In this document: positions 7,672 through 17,559 of the stretch, in pieces | How positions within the stretch are numbered: position 1 is the first letter of the stretch | How the letters are laid out: each line of letters opens with the position of its first letter | DNA from: Paraburkholderia kururiensis | GTDB taxonomy: Bacteria > Pseudomonadota > Gammaproteobacteria > Burkholderiales > Burkholderiaceae | Reading direction: 5' to 3' | Length of the DNA: 64,000 bases | Assembly: GCF_034424375.1 (NCBI RefSeq) | Contig: NZ_CP139965.1 | Coordinates: 6,324,001 to 6,388,000, forward strand | Translations under genes and position numbers: made by a program | Notes under the pieces: model-generated | Told to the model about the DNA's origin: nothing | The model's database searches: none | Seen by the model: only the letters and a program-made list of their open reading frames with translations

Positions 7672-8778
7672 TCAGTCCGCCGTGTCGCCGCCCGGCGGCA
7701 GGTTGGTTCCGGCCTTCGGCCCCGGCAAGGGCGACCACGCCGGCCGCGTCTTGCGGCCCGAGTCGACCACCACGAGATAACGTCCGGCCCACGGCGTGAC
7801 GACACGATCGCCATGCAGCACCCACAACGGCTTGCCGCCTTCCACGGTTGCTTCGTATTCGGCATCGAGAATGCCGTAGTGGTCGAGAAACACGTTGAGC
7901 GATGCGGGGATGCGCACACAGCCCTTCGAATGCCGGATGCCGAGCAGCGGTTCGAGACGGTCGGGGTCCGTCGCGTGCATCTGGAAGCGCATCTGCGATG
8001 TGCCGCCCTTGCCCCATCCGCGCTCGGCCTCGGCCCAACCGAAATCGAAGATGCGCATGTCGCGCTGGCCATAGCCGCGAATGCCGTTGTCGTTCATGGT
8101 CCCTTCGGCGCGAAAGTCCATGTTCGCCGGCGTGTGCTCGAATACGCCGAGCGGCGTGACGAAGTGATCATACTGGCCCGGCAGACCGGTTGCGACCGGC
8201 GACGCGCCGATCAACTGCCAGCCGTCCACAGGCAGCGCGCGATAGTAGATGAAGAGTGCCTGCACGTGCTCGTTGCGATCCACGAGCACCACGTACTCGC
8301 CCGCGAGGCTGCCCAGTTCGTGCCCGGCGAGCGCGGCCTGCAACTGGCCGGCGTAGAAGCGCTGGTCCGCGTCGGGCACGTCGAGACGGCGCGTGACTTC
8401 GTGCGCGAAGGCGTCGCGCATCTTCAGGGCCGCGTTGGGGTCGCCGGCCTTTGCGCCTTCAGGGACGAACAGGCTGGATGCAGCGGGCGTCGATGCGGCC
8501 TGTGCGGGCGGTTTCGGCTGCGGTGACGGCGCCGATAGCGGGGATGGCGCCGACGGTTGCGCGAGTGCTTCCGCTGCCATCGCATGAGGCGCGACGTACA
8601 CGAGGCATGCCGCGACGGCGCGAGCGGCAAATCGTGACCACGTTTGCGCTTTCGCTTGCGTTTTCGTCTGCCGCGCGTGGTGCGCCGACGTGCGATCGCC
8701 ATTGCGGCGGTCGTCCGCGAATGCCCCGTAAGTGCCGGTACGCGCTGGGCCGCCCCGGGTGAGTCCGTTCTGTTTCAT
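7672..8778 (-). CDS. L,D-transpeptidase (YkuD domain), exported
   Basis: About 368 aa from the ATG at 8778. After a basic start there is a signal-like hydrophobic stretch (FAARAVAACLVYVAPHAMA), then a Pro/Ser/Ala-rich linker, a helical region and the YkuD domain. The active site shows MHATD and, 16-20 residues later, HSKGCVRI, with Cys as the nucleophile. These enzymes make or anchor 3-3 cross-links in peptidoglycan or attach proteins to it. The stop codon faces the EamA gene, and the start diverges from nadE. The exact start is uncertain because no good ribosome site is visible. Confidence 0.85.
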   Translation of the reverse strand: MKQNGLTRGGPARTGTYGAFADDRRNGDRTSAHHARQTKTQAKAQTWSRFAARAVAACLVYVAPHAMAAEALAQPSAPSPLSAPSPQPKPPAQAASTPAASSLFVPEGAKAGDPNAALKMRDAFAHEVTRRLDVPDADQRFYAGQLQAALAGHELGSLAGEYVVLVDRNEHVQALFIYYRALPVDGWQLIGASPVATGLPGQYDHFVTPLGVFEHTPANMDFRAEGTMNDNGIRGYGQRDMRIFDFGWAEAERGWGKGGTSQMRFQMHATDPDRLEPLLGIRHSKGCVRIPASLNVFLDHYGILDAEYEATVEGGKPLWVLHGDRVVTPWAGRYLVVVDSGRKTRPAWSPLPGPKAGTNLPPGGDTAD

Positions 8779-8981
8779 CACGTATTCGAAAGCAGGCTTC
8801 TGCGTATCATGAAGGCTAATCCGTACACGTGCATCAACGCGCGCGTCGTCAGGCCGCGCTTCGCGGCTCGCGTGTACCGCGGCGCATGATGCATGCCCGA
8901 AAGGGCGCGCGCCGCCCATCTTGAATCAGACAGGACCGGTCCACGACGCCTACCGCCATAGACGCCACGAAGGAGATCGCC

Positions 8982-9842
8982 ATGCAGCCATCGAATCACG
9001 CCGCGCGCGAGGCACGCATTCGCGCGGAAATGCACGTGACACCCAGCATCGACCCCGCCGTCGAGATCGAACGGCGTGTCGCGTTTCTCGCGCGTTATCT
9101 GCGGACTAACGGATTGAAAGCCTACGTGCTGGGCATCAGCGGCGGGATCGACTCGGCCGCGGCCGGGCGACTCGCGCAACTCGCCGTGGAGCGGCTGCGT
9201 GCCGACAGCTATGAGGCACGCTTCATCGCGATGCGGCTGCCCTACGGCACCCAGCACGACGAAGCCGATGCGCAGCAGGCGCTTGCCTTCGTGCGCGCCG
9301 ACGAAACGCTGACCGTCGACATCCGCCCCGCCGCCGACGCCATGATGGCTTCGCTCATCGCAAGCGGCCTTTCGTTCGCGAACCACGAACAGCAGGACTT
9401 CGTACACGGCAACATCAAGGCGCGACAGCGGATGATCGCGCAATACGCGGTGGCGAGCGCACGCACGGGCATCGTGATCGGCACGGACCACGCCGCGGAG
9501 TCCGTGATGGGCTTCTTCACGAAGTACGGCGACGGCGGCGCCGACGTGTTGCCGCTCGCCGGTCTCGACAAGCGGCAGGTGCGAGCGGTGGCGAAGGCGC
9601 TGGGCGCATCCGAGGCCCTCACGCAGAAGATTCCCACCGCGGATCTCGAGACATTGCGCCCGCAACGCGCAGACGAAGACGCATACGGCGTGACCTACGA
9701 GGTCATCGACGATTTTCTGGAAGGCAAGCCCGTGAGCGAACAGGCGCGCGAGACCATCCTGCGCTTCCATGACGTCACGCGGCACAAGCGCGCGTTGCCT
9801 TACACGCCGTATGACGACTGGGACAGCGACGCGCAAGCGTGA
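8982..9842 (+). CDS. nadE: Ammonia-dependent NAD(+) synthetase
   Basis: 286 aa, the usual length for the short NH3-dependent form without a glutaminase domain. It has the PP-loop SGGIDSAAAGRL (about 52-63), the NIKARQRM segment and GTDHAAESVMGFFTKYGDGG, which bind ATP and deamido-NAD. It adenylates and amidates nicotinic acid adenine dinucleotide to NAD in the cytoplasm. AAGGAG lies about 8 nt before the ATG at 8982. It is monocistronic and diverges from the L,D-transpeptidase gene. Confidence 0.95.
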   Translation: MQPSNHAAREARIRAEMHVTPSIDPAVEIERRVAFLARYLRTNGLKAYVLGISGGIDSAAAGRLAQLAVERLRADSYEARFIAMRLPYGTQHDEADAQQALAFVRADETLTVDIRPAADAMMASLIASGLSFANHEQQDFVHGNIKARQRMIAQYAVASARTGIVIGTDHAAESVMGFFTKYGDGGADVLPLAGLDKRQVRAVAKALGASEALTQKIPTADLETLRPQRADEDAYGVTYEVIDDFLEGKPVSEQARETILRFHDVTRHKRALPYTPYDDWDSDAQA

Positions 9843-10014
9843 AGGACAGACGGTTGCGCTTGCGAGTGGCTCATGCCGGGCGTCCGTGACGTTCGTGGCC
9901 CTCGCCCCCCCCTCGAACCCTTCGCGCCGCTCGTGCCGCTCACGCGTTCGCACGTGTTGTCGCGATCAACGCCAACACTCCCGCTCACGAATTGCCGGCC
10001 CCTCAGGAGCCATC

Positions 10015-10650
10015 TCACGAGCCGTCATTGCCCGACCTTTCGGCGCTCGCGCTGGCGCCGTCGTCGAACTCTCCATCGCCATCGCAGCGGTGTGCGAGGC
10101 GGCCGTACTGGGCAGGCCAGTTGCCGACAATGGCCGCCTGCGCCTCGGCCAGCGTCATGCGGCCCGCGCACACGCACCGCTTCAGCCTCGCGGTGAGGAG
10201 TGCCTTGCGGCGCTCACCGGCGTAACCTGCCCAAGGGCGCAGTTCGAAATTTGCAGCAGCGTCGGGCGAACCGCCCAGCACGATGGGCACGCGGCGGTCG
10301 AGAGCATATGAAGTGCCGTCGTCGGCATCGATACCGTGCTTCGCCAGCATGCGATCCTTGCGGGCCATGATGCTGTCGAGCGGCGGGGACACCGTCTCGG
10401 CATAACCGGGCCGGCAGATCGTGTCGGCAACCGAGTGTTGTGTCACGCGGTCGTCGAGCAACGCCGCATCTTGCGCCCAGGCGGCGTGCATGGTCTGCAT
10501 GCCGACCAGCCCGCTCGCGATTGCGAATACGACGCGGACCTGCAAGCGTATTCGCCGCTCGCGTACTGACGTCACGCTGCGTGCAGGCGACGAGCACGCC
10601 GCGTGAGGATTCTCCTTTGTGTCCGGGTCTACTGTGTTCCCTGCGTTCAT
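10015..10650 (-). CDS. Secreted protein with a degenerate HNH-like domain
   Basis: About 211 aa if the ATG at 10650 is used; the true start is uncertain, and GTG codons nearer the hydrophobic segment are possible. A basic stretch and hydrophobic helix (VRVVFAIASGLVGMQTMHA) ending AWAQ look like a signal peptide. The mature part resembles small exported HNH-type proteins: TICRPGYAETVSPP, then YALDRRVPIVLGG, FELRPW, ERRKALL and CVCAGRMTLAEAQ. In the family the core is usually Y-E-L-D-H-L-I-P-L; here the metal/catalytic His is replaced (LDRRVP), so nuclease activity is doubtful. It converges on nadE. Confidence 0.55.
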   Translation of the reverse strand: MNAGNTVDPDTKENPHAACSSPARSVTSVRERRIRLQVRVVFAIASGLVGMQTMHAAWAQDAALLDDRVTQHSVADTICRPGYAETVSPPLDSIMARKDRMLAKHGIDADDGTSYALDRRVPIVLGGSPDAAANFELRPWAGYAGERRKALLTARLKRCVCAGRMTLAEAQAAIVGNWPAQYGRLAHRCDGDGEFDDGASASAERSGNDGS

Positions 10651-11000
10651 TGGTCGGCACACCATGGATGCGGAATGGATGAGTGGCAGGGCAATTAAAA
10701 CATATCGACCATGGCCGCGCCGTGAAAACCCACCGCGTTTGTGCCGCCGCAAGACGGTTGCCGAAGCGCGGCGACGTAAGCGCGCATGTGCCGCTGTCCT
10801 TAAAGGTGAAATCGAACTTCTCCGAACCGAATCGTCCGAGGCTTGCGGCATCCCCGAAAATATTCCAGACCGCAACGTCAGGAATAGTCAAATCCCAAGC
10901 CTGTACGGCTTATCGCGTTGTATGCTCGAAGCGGCAACGCTGATCGCGACAGATCATATGCAGTCCAAATTGTATGTTCAACAACAGGGAGGAAATCAGA

Positions 11001-12464
11001 ATGGACGTATCCAGTTTCGTTTCGCCATTGCTGGCCGCGTTAGGCGGCTCTCTACCGAAGATTGCCGGGGCCATCGGTCTTCTGATCGTCGGGTGGATCG
11101 TCGCCGTGATGCTTCGCGTGATCGCGCGCAAGCTTCTGTTCGCGTTGAGGGTGGATCAGCAGATCGCAAACGGTACGGGCCGGGTGATCCATGTCGAGCG
11201 GGGTATCGCAAGCGGCGTGTTCTGGTTTGCGATGCTCGTCACCCTCGTCGGCGTATTCAACACGCTGAATCTCTCGGCTGTCTCGAATCCGTTTTCCGCG
11301 CTCATTGCGAGAATCGTGGATTACCTGCCGAACCTGATCGGCGGCGCCGCGCTCGCGTTGATCGCATGGCTCGTCGCTTCGCTGCTGCGCAGTCTGGCGA
11401 CCCGCGCGCTGAAGTCGGGCAAGTTCGACGACAAGCTCTCGGGCACCGCGGGTGTCGCGCCAATGAGCGGCTATCTGGGCGACGTGCTGTTCTGGCTCGT
11501 CATCCTGATGTTCCTGCCGGCCGTGCTGTTCGCGTTTGCGCTGTCCGGGCTGCTTGCGCCCGTGCAAGGCATGATCGACAAATTGCTCGCCATCGTGCCG
11601 AACCTCTTTGCTGCGGCGGTGATCGGTTTCGTGGGCTGGATCGTGGCGCGCGTGCTGCGTGGCCTCGTCACGAACCTGCTCGCCGCGGCGGGCGCGGACA
11701 AACTCGCGCAGAACCTGGACAGCCCGGCGCCCGTGCGCGTGTCGAGCCTCGTGGGCACCATCGTCTATGTGTTCGTGTTCGTGCCCACGCTGATCTCCGC
11801 GCTCGATGCCCTGAAAATCGAGGCGCTCTCCGGTCCGGCCACCAACATGCTCAACCAGTTCTTCAGCGCCGTGCCGAACATCTTCGCGGCCATCGTGATC
11901 GTGACCATCACGTTTTACGTGGCGCGCTTCGTGGCTGCGCTCGCGCAGAAGCTGCTGGTCGCCGCCGGCGTCGACGGACTGCCCGCCGCACTGGGTCTGG
12001 AACGTGTGTTCTCGGGCATGCTGCAACCTTCGGTGTTGGTCGCGCGGCTGGTCGTGTTCTTCGCAATGCTGTTTGCGTCCGTCGAAGCCGCCAACCGGCT
12101 CGGTTTCACACAGGTGCGCGACGTCGTGACGCTCTTCATCGAATTCGGCGGCCACGTGCTGATGGGCGGCGTGATTCTCGTGATCGGCTTCTGGCTGTCG
12201 AATCTCGCGCGTCGCGTCATCCAGCAGGCGGACAACGAACATAGCGAACTGTTCGCCCGCATCGCGCAATTCGCCATTCTCGGTCTGGTGTTCGCCATGG
12301 GGCTGCGCGCGATGGGCATTGCCAACGAGATCGTGCAACTCGCGTTCGGTCTCGTACTCGGCGCAATCGCCGTCGCTGTGGCACTCTCGTTCGGCCTGGG
12401 TGGCCGCGAGGCAGCGGGCAAGCTGCTCGACCGATGGATAGGCCGCGGGCGGGCGGGCGAGTAA
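11001..12464 (+). CDS. CmpX-like membrane protein with mechanosensitive-channel TM-helix repeats
   Basis: 487 aa. Five copies of an amphipathic helix motif, GW-V-A--LR, recur about every 90 residues (near 31, 121, 211, 303 and 394: VGWIVAVMLRVI, IAWLVASLLRSL, VGWIVARVLRGL, FYVARFVAALAQ, IGFWLSNLARRV), each followed by further hydrophobic helices. This is the TM-helix repeat architecture of CmpX proteins related to MscS channels, although the MscS beta domain itself is absent. The start at 11001 follows GGGAGG at 8 nt. Two extra in-frame Met codons upstream are less likely. The role is probably in envelope stress or ion flux. Confidence 0.82.
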   Translation: MDVSSFVSPLLAALGGSLPKIAGAIGLLIVGWIVAVMLRVIARKLLFALRVDQQIANGTGRVIHVERGIASGVFWFAMLVTLVGVFNTLNLSAVSNPFSALIARIVDYLPNLIGGAALALIAWLVASLLRSLATRALKSGKFDDKLSGTAGVAPMSGYLGDVLFWLVILMFLPAVLFAFALSGLLAPVQGMIDKLLAIVPNLFAAAVIGFVGWIVARVLRGLVTNLLAAAGADKLAQNLDSPAPVRVSSLVGTIVYVFVFVPTLISALDALKIEALSGPATNMLNQFFSAVPNIFAAIVIVTITFYVARFVAALAQKLLVAAGVDGLPAALGLERVFSGMLQPSVLVARLVVFFAMLFASVEAANRLGFTQVRDVVTLFIEFGGHVLMGGVILVIGFWLSNLARRVIQQADNEHSELFARIAQFAILGLVFAMGLRAMGIANEIVQLAFGLVLGAIAVAVALSFGLGGREAAGKLLDRWIGRGRAGE

Positions 12465-12562
12465 CCTTGAGGGCGCGGGCCACGACGCGTTGCCGCCTGT
12501 AGTTGGGTGGGATCGGCAGCACAATGCGTCAATCGAGTCGCCCGAAAGCCGTGCGACACCAC

Positions 12563-14062
12563 ATGAGCGATGACTTTGGCGCTAACTATTCGATGACCGG
12601 TGGCCTCTCGAAAATACGAGCGCTCACGGTGGGCCTGCTCGCCGTCGCCGCAGGCGTGGCCGTTTCACTTTGCTGCCTGGCGGCGGACCCGCCCGCGCCC
12701 TCCCCCGCCACCGGGTTCGACCCGCTCACTGCCGAACAGATCGACACGCTCACGCAGGCATTTCAACTGATCAAGCACGACTACGCGGGCCGCGTCGACG
12801 ACAACGCGTTGATGTACGGCGCGATCAAAGGCATGGTGTCGAGCCTCGATCCGCACTCGGCGTTTCTGGAACCGGCCGCTTACGCACGGCTGCGCGAGCA
12901 GTTGAACGGCGGGTTTGCCGGTGTGGGTCTACAGGTGGGCCAACAGGACGGCGCGCTACGCGTCTTCGCGCCGGTGCCCAACTCGCCGGCGGCGAAGGCC
13001 GGCATCCGCGCGGGCGATCTCGTCACCCGAATCGACGAAACGCCGGCCCAAGGTCTCACGCTCGCGGACGCCGTCAAGCGCATGCGCGGCGAGCCCGGCA
13101 CACAGGTCAGGTTGATCGTCTACCGACCGGCAGAAGACCGGTCGATGACTTTCGTTCTGACGCGCGCATTCATTCACCAAAACAACGTCACGATGGAGCG
13201 CCCGGTGCCGGGCTTCGGCTACGTGCGCATCGGCGGGTTCAACGAAGAGACCGTGCCCGATCTCGCGAATCGTTTGAAGGCACTGGCCCAGACCGATCCC
13301 GAACTGAAGGGCCTCGTGCTGGACCTGCGCGCCAATGGAGGCGGCGTACTTCAGGACGCGGTCGGCGTGGCGAGCGCCTTTCTGCCGCAGAACACCGAGA
13401 TCGTTTCAGTCCAAGACCGGCAGCCGAAAAATTCGCACGTCTATCGTGTGGCCTACGCCGACTATCGCCGCCCTGCGTACACCGCAGATCCGCTTGCCGA
13501 TCTGCCGGCCATCTTCAAGACGGTGCCGATGGTGGTGCTCACGAACGCGCAGTCGGTCTCCGTCACCGAGGTACTCGCCGCAGCGTTGCAGGATACGCAT
13601 CGCGCCGTTGTGATGGGCAGCGCCACGTTCGGCAAGGGGACGATCCAGGCGACCGGTCCGCTGCCCGGCGGCGCCGGCCTCATGCTCACCGTCGCCCGCT
13701 ACTACACGCCGAGCGGCCGTTCCCTCCAGAACGTCGGCGTTCAACCCGATCTGCCCGTAGACGACCATCCGCCCGATCAATCCGACGATCTGCCCGCGGT
13801 GCGCGAGATTGACCTCGACCACCATCTCTCGAGCCAGGCAGGCCGCCCGGACACCGCACTCGAGCAGACCCACGCGGCGGCGGTCATAAACCGCCTGCAG
13901 TCCATCGAGGCTCAACGCGCGCAGTCGTCCCGCCTTGGCCCGACTGCACGACGGTCGAATCAGCCAGCGGAGTACGGCAAACCAGGCGACTTCATGCTGA
14001 GCCAGGCATTGAACTGGCTGCAGCACAAGCCGCTCACTTTGTCGAAAGCGAAGCAGGAGTAG
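12563..14062 (+). CDS. S41-family carboxyl-terminal processing protease with PDZ domain
   Basis: About 499 aa. An N-terminal hydrophobic anchor (IRALTVGLLAVAAGVAVSL) is followed by the S41 N-domain (SSLDPHSAFLEP), a PDZ domain (GVGLQV to VRLIVY) and the protease core. The catalytic Ser333 is in NAQSVSVTEVL and the Lys358 base in GSATFGKGTIQ, exactly 25 residues apart as in Prc/CtpA. The usual GSASASE stretch is altered to QSVSVTE but keeps the Ser. The enzyme should cleave C-termini of periplasmic substrates. The start could also be 12503 or 12593; none has a good ribosome site. Confidence 0.88.
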   Translation: MSDDFGANYSMTGGLSKIRALTVGLLAVAAGVAVSLCCLAADPPAPSPATGFDPLTAEQIDTLTQAFQLIKHDYAGRVDDNALMYGAIKGMVSSLDPHSAFLEPAAYARLREQLNGGFAGVGLQVGQQDGALRVFAPVPNSPAAKAGIRAGDLVTRIDETPAQGLTLADAVKRMRGEPGTQVRLIVYRPAEDRSMTFVLTRAFIHQNNVTMERPVPGFGYVRIGGFNEETVPDLANRLKALAQTDPELKGLVLDLRANGGGVLQDAVGVASAFLPQNTEIVSVQDRQPKNSHVYRVAYADYRRPAYTADPLADLPAIFKTVPMVVLTNAQSVSVTEVLAAALQDTHRAVVMGSATFGKGTIQATGPLPGGAGLMLTVARYYTPSGRSLQNVGVQPDLPVDDHPPDQSDDLPAVREIDLDHHLSSQAGRPDTALEQTHAAAVINRLQSIEAQRAQSSRLGPTARRSNQPAEYGKPGDFMLSQALNWLQHKPLTLSKAKQE

Positions 14063-14160
14063 CCGGCCACAACGCCACGTCGACACGTCGCGGACTCATC
14101 GCGCTCGCCGTCATCGAGAACGACGGCAAGCGCCCCGCCACGCATCCGGCCGATACTCCG

Positions 14161-15876
14161 CTAACCCGCCTTGCGTGCCTGGAGTGCGCGAATGCGCCCC
14201 AACGCCGCCGTGTCGGACACGGTCGCGTCGTACATCTTCGCAAGGTCGGCCTTGAGCGCGGTACGCGATCCGCCGTCCAGATAGACCATGTGTCCCGATG
14301 GGTAGAACCGCGCCGACAGGTTTTGCCGCACCGATTGGCTCACGAGCGGCATCTGCTGGAGATCGAGCACGGTCTGGTAGAACGGCGTCACGAAGTCGTA
14401 GAACCCGTTCGCGGAGAGCACCTTGAGATCGACATTGAGCGCCATCACCGCCGCGAGGTCGCCCGCGGTGTAAAGCACGATGTTGCCCTTCGAGTCCACG
14501 CCCTTCTGTTCGCCGGTCGGATCGATGTGGCTGAAGTCCCAGTTCAGGAACGCCTGGTCGTTCAGGTCGGTGAACGACGAATTCGACGTGTACTTGAGCT
14601 GCTCGTTCAGGTACTGGTTCCACATCGCGGTGTAGACGCCGCTCACCGCCGTCATGGTCGGATCGTTGCCGCCCGAGTTCGGATCGATCTTGCCTGCAAT
14701 ACCGGTGTCGATAGCCGTGACACGACCGTCATAAGCGCCGAGCGCCACGCCCTTCGACTTGAGCAGCGTCGTCAGGAAGAGCGAATTGCCGCGGCTATCG
14801 TAGGCTGCGACGTCGAGGCTCCACGCGAGCAGCGTCGTCTTGTCGATGCCGGTGTACTCGGAGAGCTTTTCCACCGTGGCGTCGTCGGTGGACGGAAACT
14901 TGCGCAGCGCCGCGAGATAGTCGGTGCGTGCGAACTGCGCGACCTCTTCCACGAACGCGCCCAGGTCCGTTGGCGTGGGCGCCACGCCAAGCTTGCGGTG
15001 ATACCAGGCGTCCGCCGCTGCCGTAGGCAACGCACCAACCGGATTGCCAGCCTGGGTGTAGTCGAGAATCGACGATTGTAGCGTGACGCCGTTCAGGTCC
15101 ACGCCGTCTTCGTGCAAGCGGTACGCCAGCACGCAGCTACGCGCCGTGCCATACGACTCGCCGAACAGGTACTTCGGCGAATTCCAGCGATTGTTCTTCG
15201 TGAGGAATCGCTTGATGAACTGCTTGATGGAGTCGGCGTCCTTGTCCACGCCCCAGAAGTCGCGGTTCTTGTGCGGCGCGATGGCCGCCGAGTAGCCCGT
15301 GCCCACCGGATTGATGAAAACGAGGTCGCTCTTGTCGAGCAGACTGTCCGGGTTGTCTTCGATCTGATACGGCGCGGGCGGTGTGAAACCCGGCATCGAG
15401 GTCTTGATGCGCTTCGGCGCAAACGAGCCAAGCAGGACGAACACCGACGACGAACCCGGCCCGCCGTTATAGAAGAACGTAACGGGCCGCGTTTCCTCCT
15501 TCTGCCCGTCTTCGGTGAACGCCACGTAGAAGATCCTGGCATTCGGCAGCGAACTGCTGGGGTCCACCGTGACGAGGTGCCCGGCCGTTGCCGTGTAGTT
15601 GATCTTCTTGCCGCCAATCACGATGGAATGCTTCGTGATAGCCGCGCTCTCGCTCGTGTCCGTAACCGAATCGTCGGGGCCGTTGCCGTAGGCGACGGGA
15701 TCGAAGAACGGCTGGTCGCCGCCGCGGTGCACCGCCGGGGCCGACGGCGCAGGTGACGGAGAAGACGCCGCCAGCGCGGACGAAGCCGCGGAGGCTGCCG
15801 ACGCGCGCGATGCGGGCGACGCGTGGGAATTGTGGGACGACTGCACACTGCCGGAAGCTGAATCGGGGTTCGTCAT
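14161..15876 (-). CDS. S10 serine carboxypeptidase-like protein
   Basis: 571 aa. The triad is visible: Ser241 in GESYG, Asp494 in NGFYDFVTP and His529 in SGHMVYL; the oxyanion stretch YNGGPGSSSVF lies upstream. S10 enzymes remove C-terminal residues at acidic pH. The first 60 residues are Ser/Ala/Pro-rich low-complexity sequence rather than a Sec signal, which is unusual for this family. The start at 15876 follows GGAG at 6 nt; a Met 11 codons upstream lacks this. Next to it, on the same strand, is an S53 peptidase, also an acid-active class. Confidence 0.88.
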   Translation of the reverse strand: MTNPDSASGSVQSSHNSHASPASRASAASAASSALAASSPSPAPSAPAVHRGGDQPFFDPVAYGNGPDDSVTDTSESAAITKHSIVIGGKKINYTATAGHLVTVDPSSSLPNARIFYVAFTEDGQKEETRPVTFFYNGGPGSSSVFVLLGSFAPKRIKTSMPGFTPPAPYQIEDNPDSLLDKSDLVFINPVGTGYSAAIAPHKNRDFWGVDKDADSIKQFIKRFLTKNNRWNSPKYLFGESYGTARSCVLAYRLHEDGVDLNGVTLQSSILDYTQAGNPVGALPTAAADAWYHRKLGVAPTPTDLGAFVEEVAQFARTDYLAALRKFPSTDDATVEKLSEYTGIDKTTLLAWSLDVAAYDSRGNSLFLTTLLKSKGVALGAYDGRVTAIDTGIAGKIDPNSGGNDPTMTAVSGVYTAMWNQYLNEQLKYTSNSSFTDLNDQAFLNWDFSHIDPTGEQKGVDSKGNIVLYTAGDLAAVMALNVDLKVLSANGFYDFVTPFYQTVLDLQQMPLVSQSVRQNLSARFYPSGHMVYLDGGSRTALKADLAKMYDATVSDTAALGRIRALQARKAG

Positions 15877-15996
15877 GATCGCTCCATCGGATTCGTTATG
15901 CGTTTTCACGCCACGCGACCGCCCGAAGGCAAGCCGCGCCAGACGGAAACCGCCGGCAAACCGGCGGCCCTTTCACCACACCACGTTCGCCGACGA

Positions 15997-17559
15997 CTAT
16001 AGAGCCGCAGCGATTTTCTGACCATTGGGGCTACCAAGCCCGGTGCAGGCATCCCACCCCGGCGCAGCCTCGAAACTGCCGTTGTTGCCCTGCGTAATGT
16101 CGTTGCACACGCCCTGAGCCTTATACAACCTGGGATTGATGAAGCCGGCGGGCTGGCCTTTCGCCGCGTTGATGCGCGCGATCAGTCCCGCCCACAGCGG
16201 CGCTACGGCGCTCGTGCCGCCCACAACCGTTTGCGTGCCGTCCACCAGGACTTCGTAACCCGTTGCTGGCGATGCGTCTCCCGCGACATCGGGCACGCCG
16301 CGCCCCGAAAGCGCAACTTTCGAACCGCCGGTGCGCGTCACGCTCAAGCCTTCCTGCCAGACGGGGACAGGGAACGCCCCGCTCACTCCCCCGCCGCCCG
16401 CGCCGCCGGACGGACCGTCGTTCCAGACGGTTTCGCTCGTCACCGACTGGCCCGACGCGTGCACGCTCGTGCCGCCGCAGGCGAGCACGTAAGGGCTGGA
16501 TGCCGGGAAGTCGACATGATCCGCGCCGTCGCCTACGCCGTCGCTCGATCCGCTGTCGCCCGATGCCACGCACACCGTCACGCCCACGGCCGCGGCCGCC
16601 TGCAGCACGTTGTTGAAGGCCTGGAGCGATTGCGCCGTCCACGACGTTTCCGGCGCGCCCCAACTGATCGCAATGACGGATGGCTTGTGCGTGGTGTCGT
16701 GCACGGCCCGGCTCACGGCGTCGACGAAGCCGGCATCGCTGTTCTGCGTGAAATAGACCGCGATGGTCGCGCCCGGCGCAACCGCGCCGGCGATCTCGAT
16801 GTCGAGCGCCACTTCGCCGTCCGGACCGCCCGCATCGCCCGTTGGCCGATTGGTCCCCTGGTCCACGCCCACGGCAACCACCTTCGGCATCGGCACGCCG
16901 AGGCTCGAGAAATACTGCTGCAGATCGGCGCTGCGATATCCGCCGCCCAGTTCGATGACCCCAATGCATTGTCCCGCGCCGTCGCCTTCCGGAAAGTCGT
17001 AGAGCGCCGCGAGTTGCGTCGGCGTGAACGACGCGGTCTCGCGGGCCTGGGCGGGCCGGAACGGCGGCCGGATACGGAAGTGCGGCCGCGCCTGCGGACG
17101 GTTGTCGAGCCCGAGCACGGCGGTGACGACCCCGTGGAGATCGTCGGGCAGATTGACCGGCCCGGTGCGGCCGCGATAACTCCCGATGGTGTGATGTTCG
17201 TAATGCTGCAGTTCGACGTCGAATGCCTTCTGGAACCCGGCAATCGTGCCCTTCAATACGACGGTGCAGGCGGCAGGGTCGGAACGGACGATGGACAAAC
17301 CATGTTGCGCCGCGAAAGCCTGCACTTTGGCGAGGTCATCGACGGGCGTGCCGAAACGCTTCGCGAACTCCTCGCGGGAAAGCGGCTTCGCGTCCGGCGC
17401 GCCGGTCTCCAGTTTCTGCATGAGGGCGCGAAACGCCGGTTCGTTCTGACGGTGCAGCATAAGCACCACCTCGATCACCTCGGCCGGATCGCAATGCCCG
17501 ACCACCTTCGACCCTTCAGCAACGGCACGCTCACTTCCTGCCAGCGGATGTTTCGCCAT
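15997..17559 (-). CDS. S53 sedolisin/kumamolisin-like peptidase with pro-domain
   Basis: 520 aa. A pro-kumamolisin activation domain (about residues 1-170) precedes the sedolisin domain. The catalytic residues are Glu249 and Asp253 (GEVALD), Asp335 (SGDSGS) and Ser450 (GGTSAVAP). The C-terminal calcium site is also present (NDITQGNN and GLGSPNG). The pro-domain is normally removed autocatalytically at low pH. The start at 17559 follows GGAGG at 9 nt. No Sec signal precedes the pro-domain, so the export route is unclear. It lies 120 bp upstream of the S10 peptidase gene on the same strand and may be co-transcribed with it. Confidence 0.9.
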   Translation of the reverse strand: MAKHPLAGSERAVAEGSKVVGHCDPAEVIEVVLMLHRQNEPAFRALMQKLETGAPDAKPLSREEFAKRFGTPVDDLAKVQAFAAQHGLSIVRSDPAACTVVLKGTIAGFQKAFDVELQHYEHHTIGSYRGRTGPVNLPDDLHGVVTAVLGLDNRPQARPHFRIRPPFRPAQARETASFTPTQLAALYDFPEGDGAGQCIGVIELGGGYRSADLQQYFSSLGVPMPKVVAVGVDQGTNRPTGDAGGPDGEVALDIEIAGAVAPGATIAVYFTQNSDAGFVDAVSRAVHDTTHKPSVIAISWGAPETSWTAQSLQAFNNVLQAAAAVGVTVCVASGDSGSSDGVGDGADHVDFPASSPYVLACGGTSVHASGQSVTSETVWNDGPSGGAGGGGVSGAFPVPVWQEGLSVTRTGGSKVALSGRGVPDVAGDASPATGYEVLVDGTQTVVGGTSAVAPLWAGLIARINAAKGQPAGFINPRLYKAQGVCNDITQGNNGSFEAAPGWDACTGLGSPNGQKIAAAL

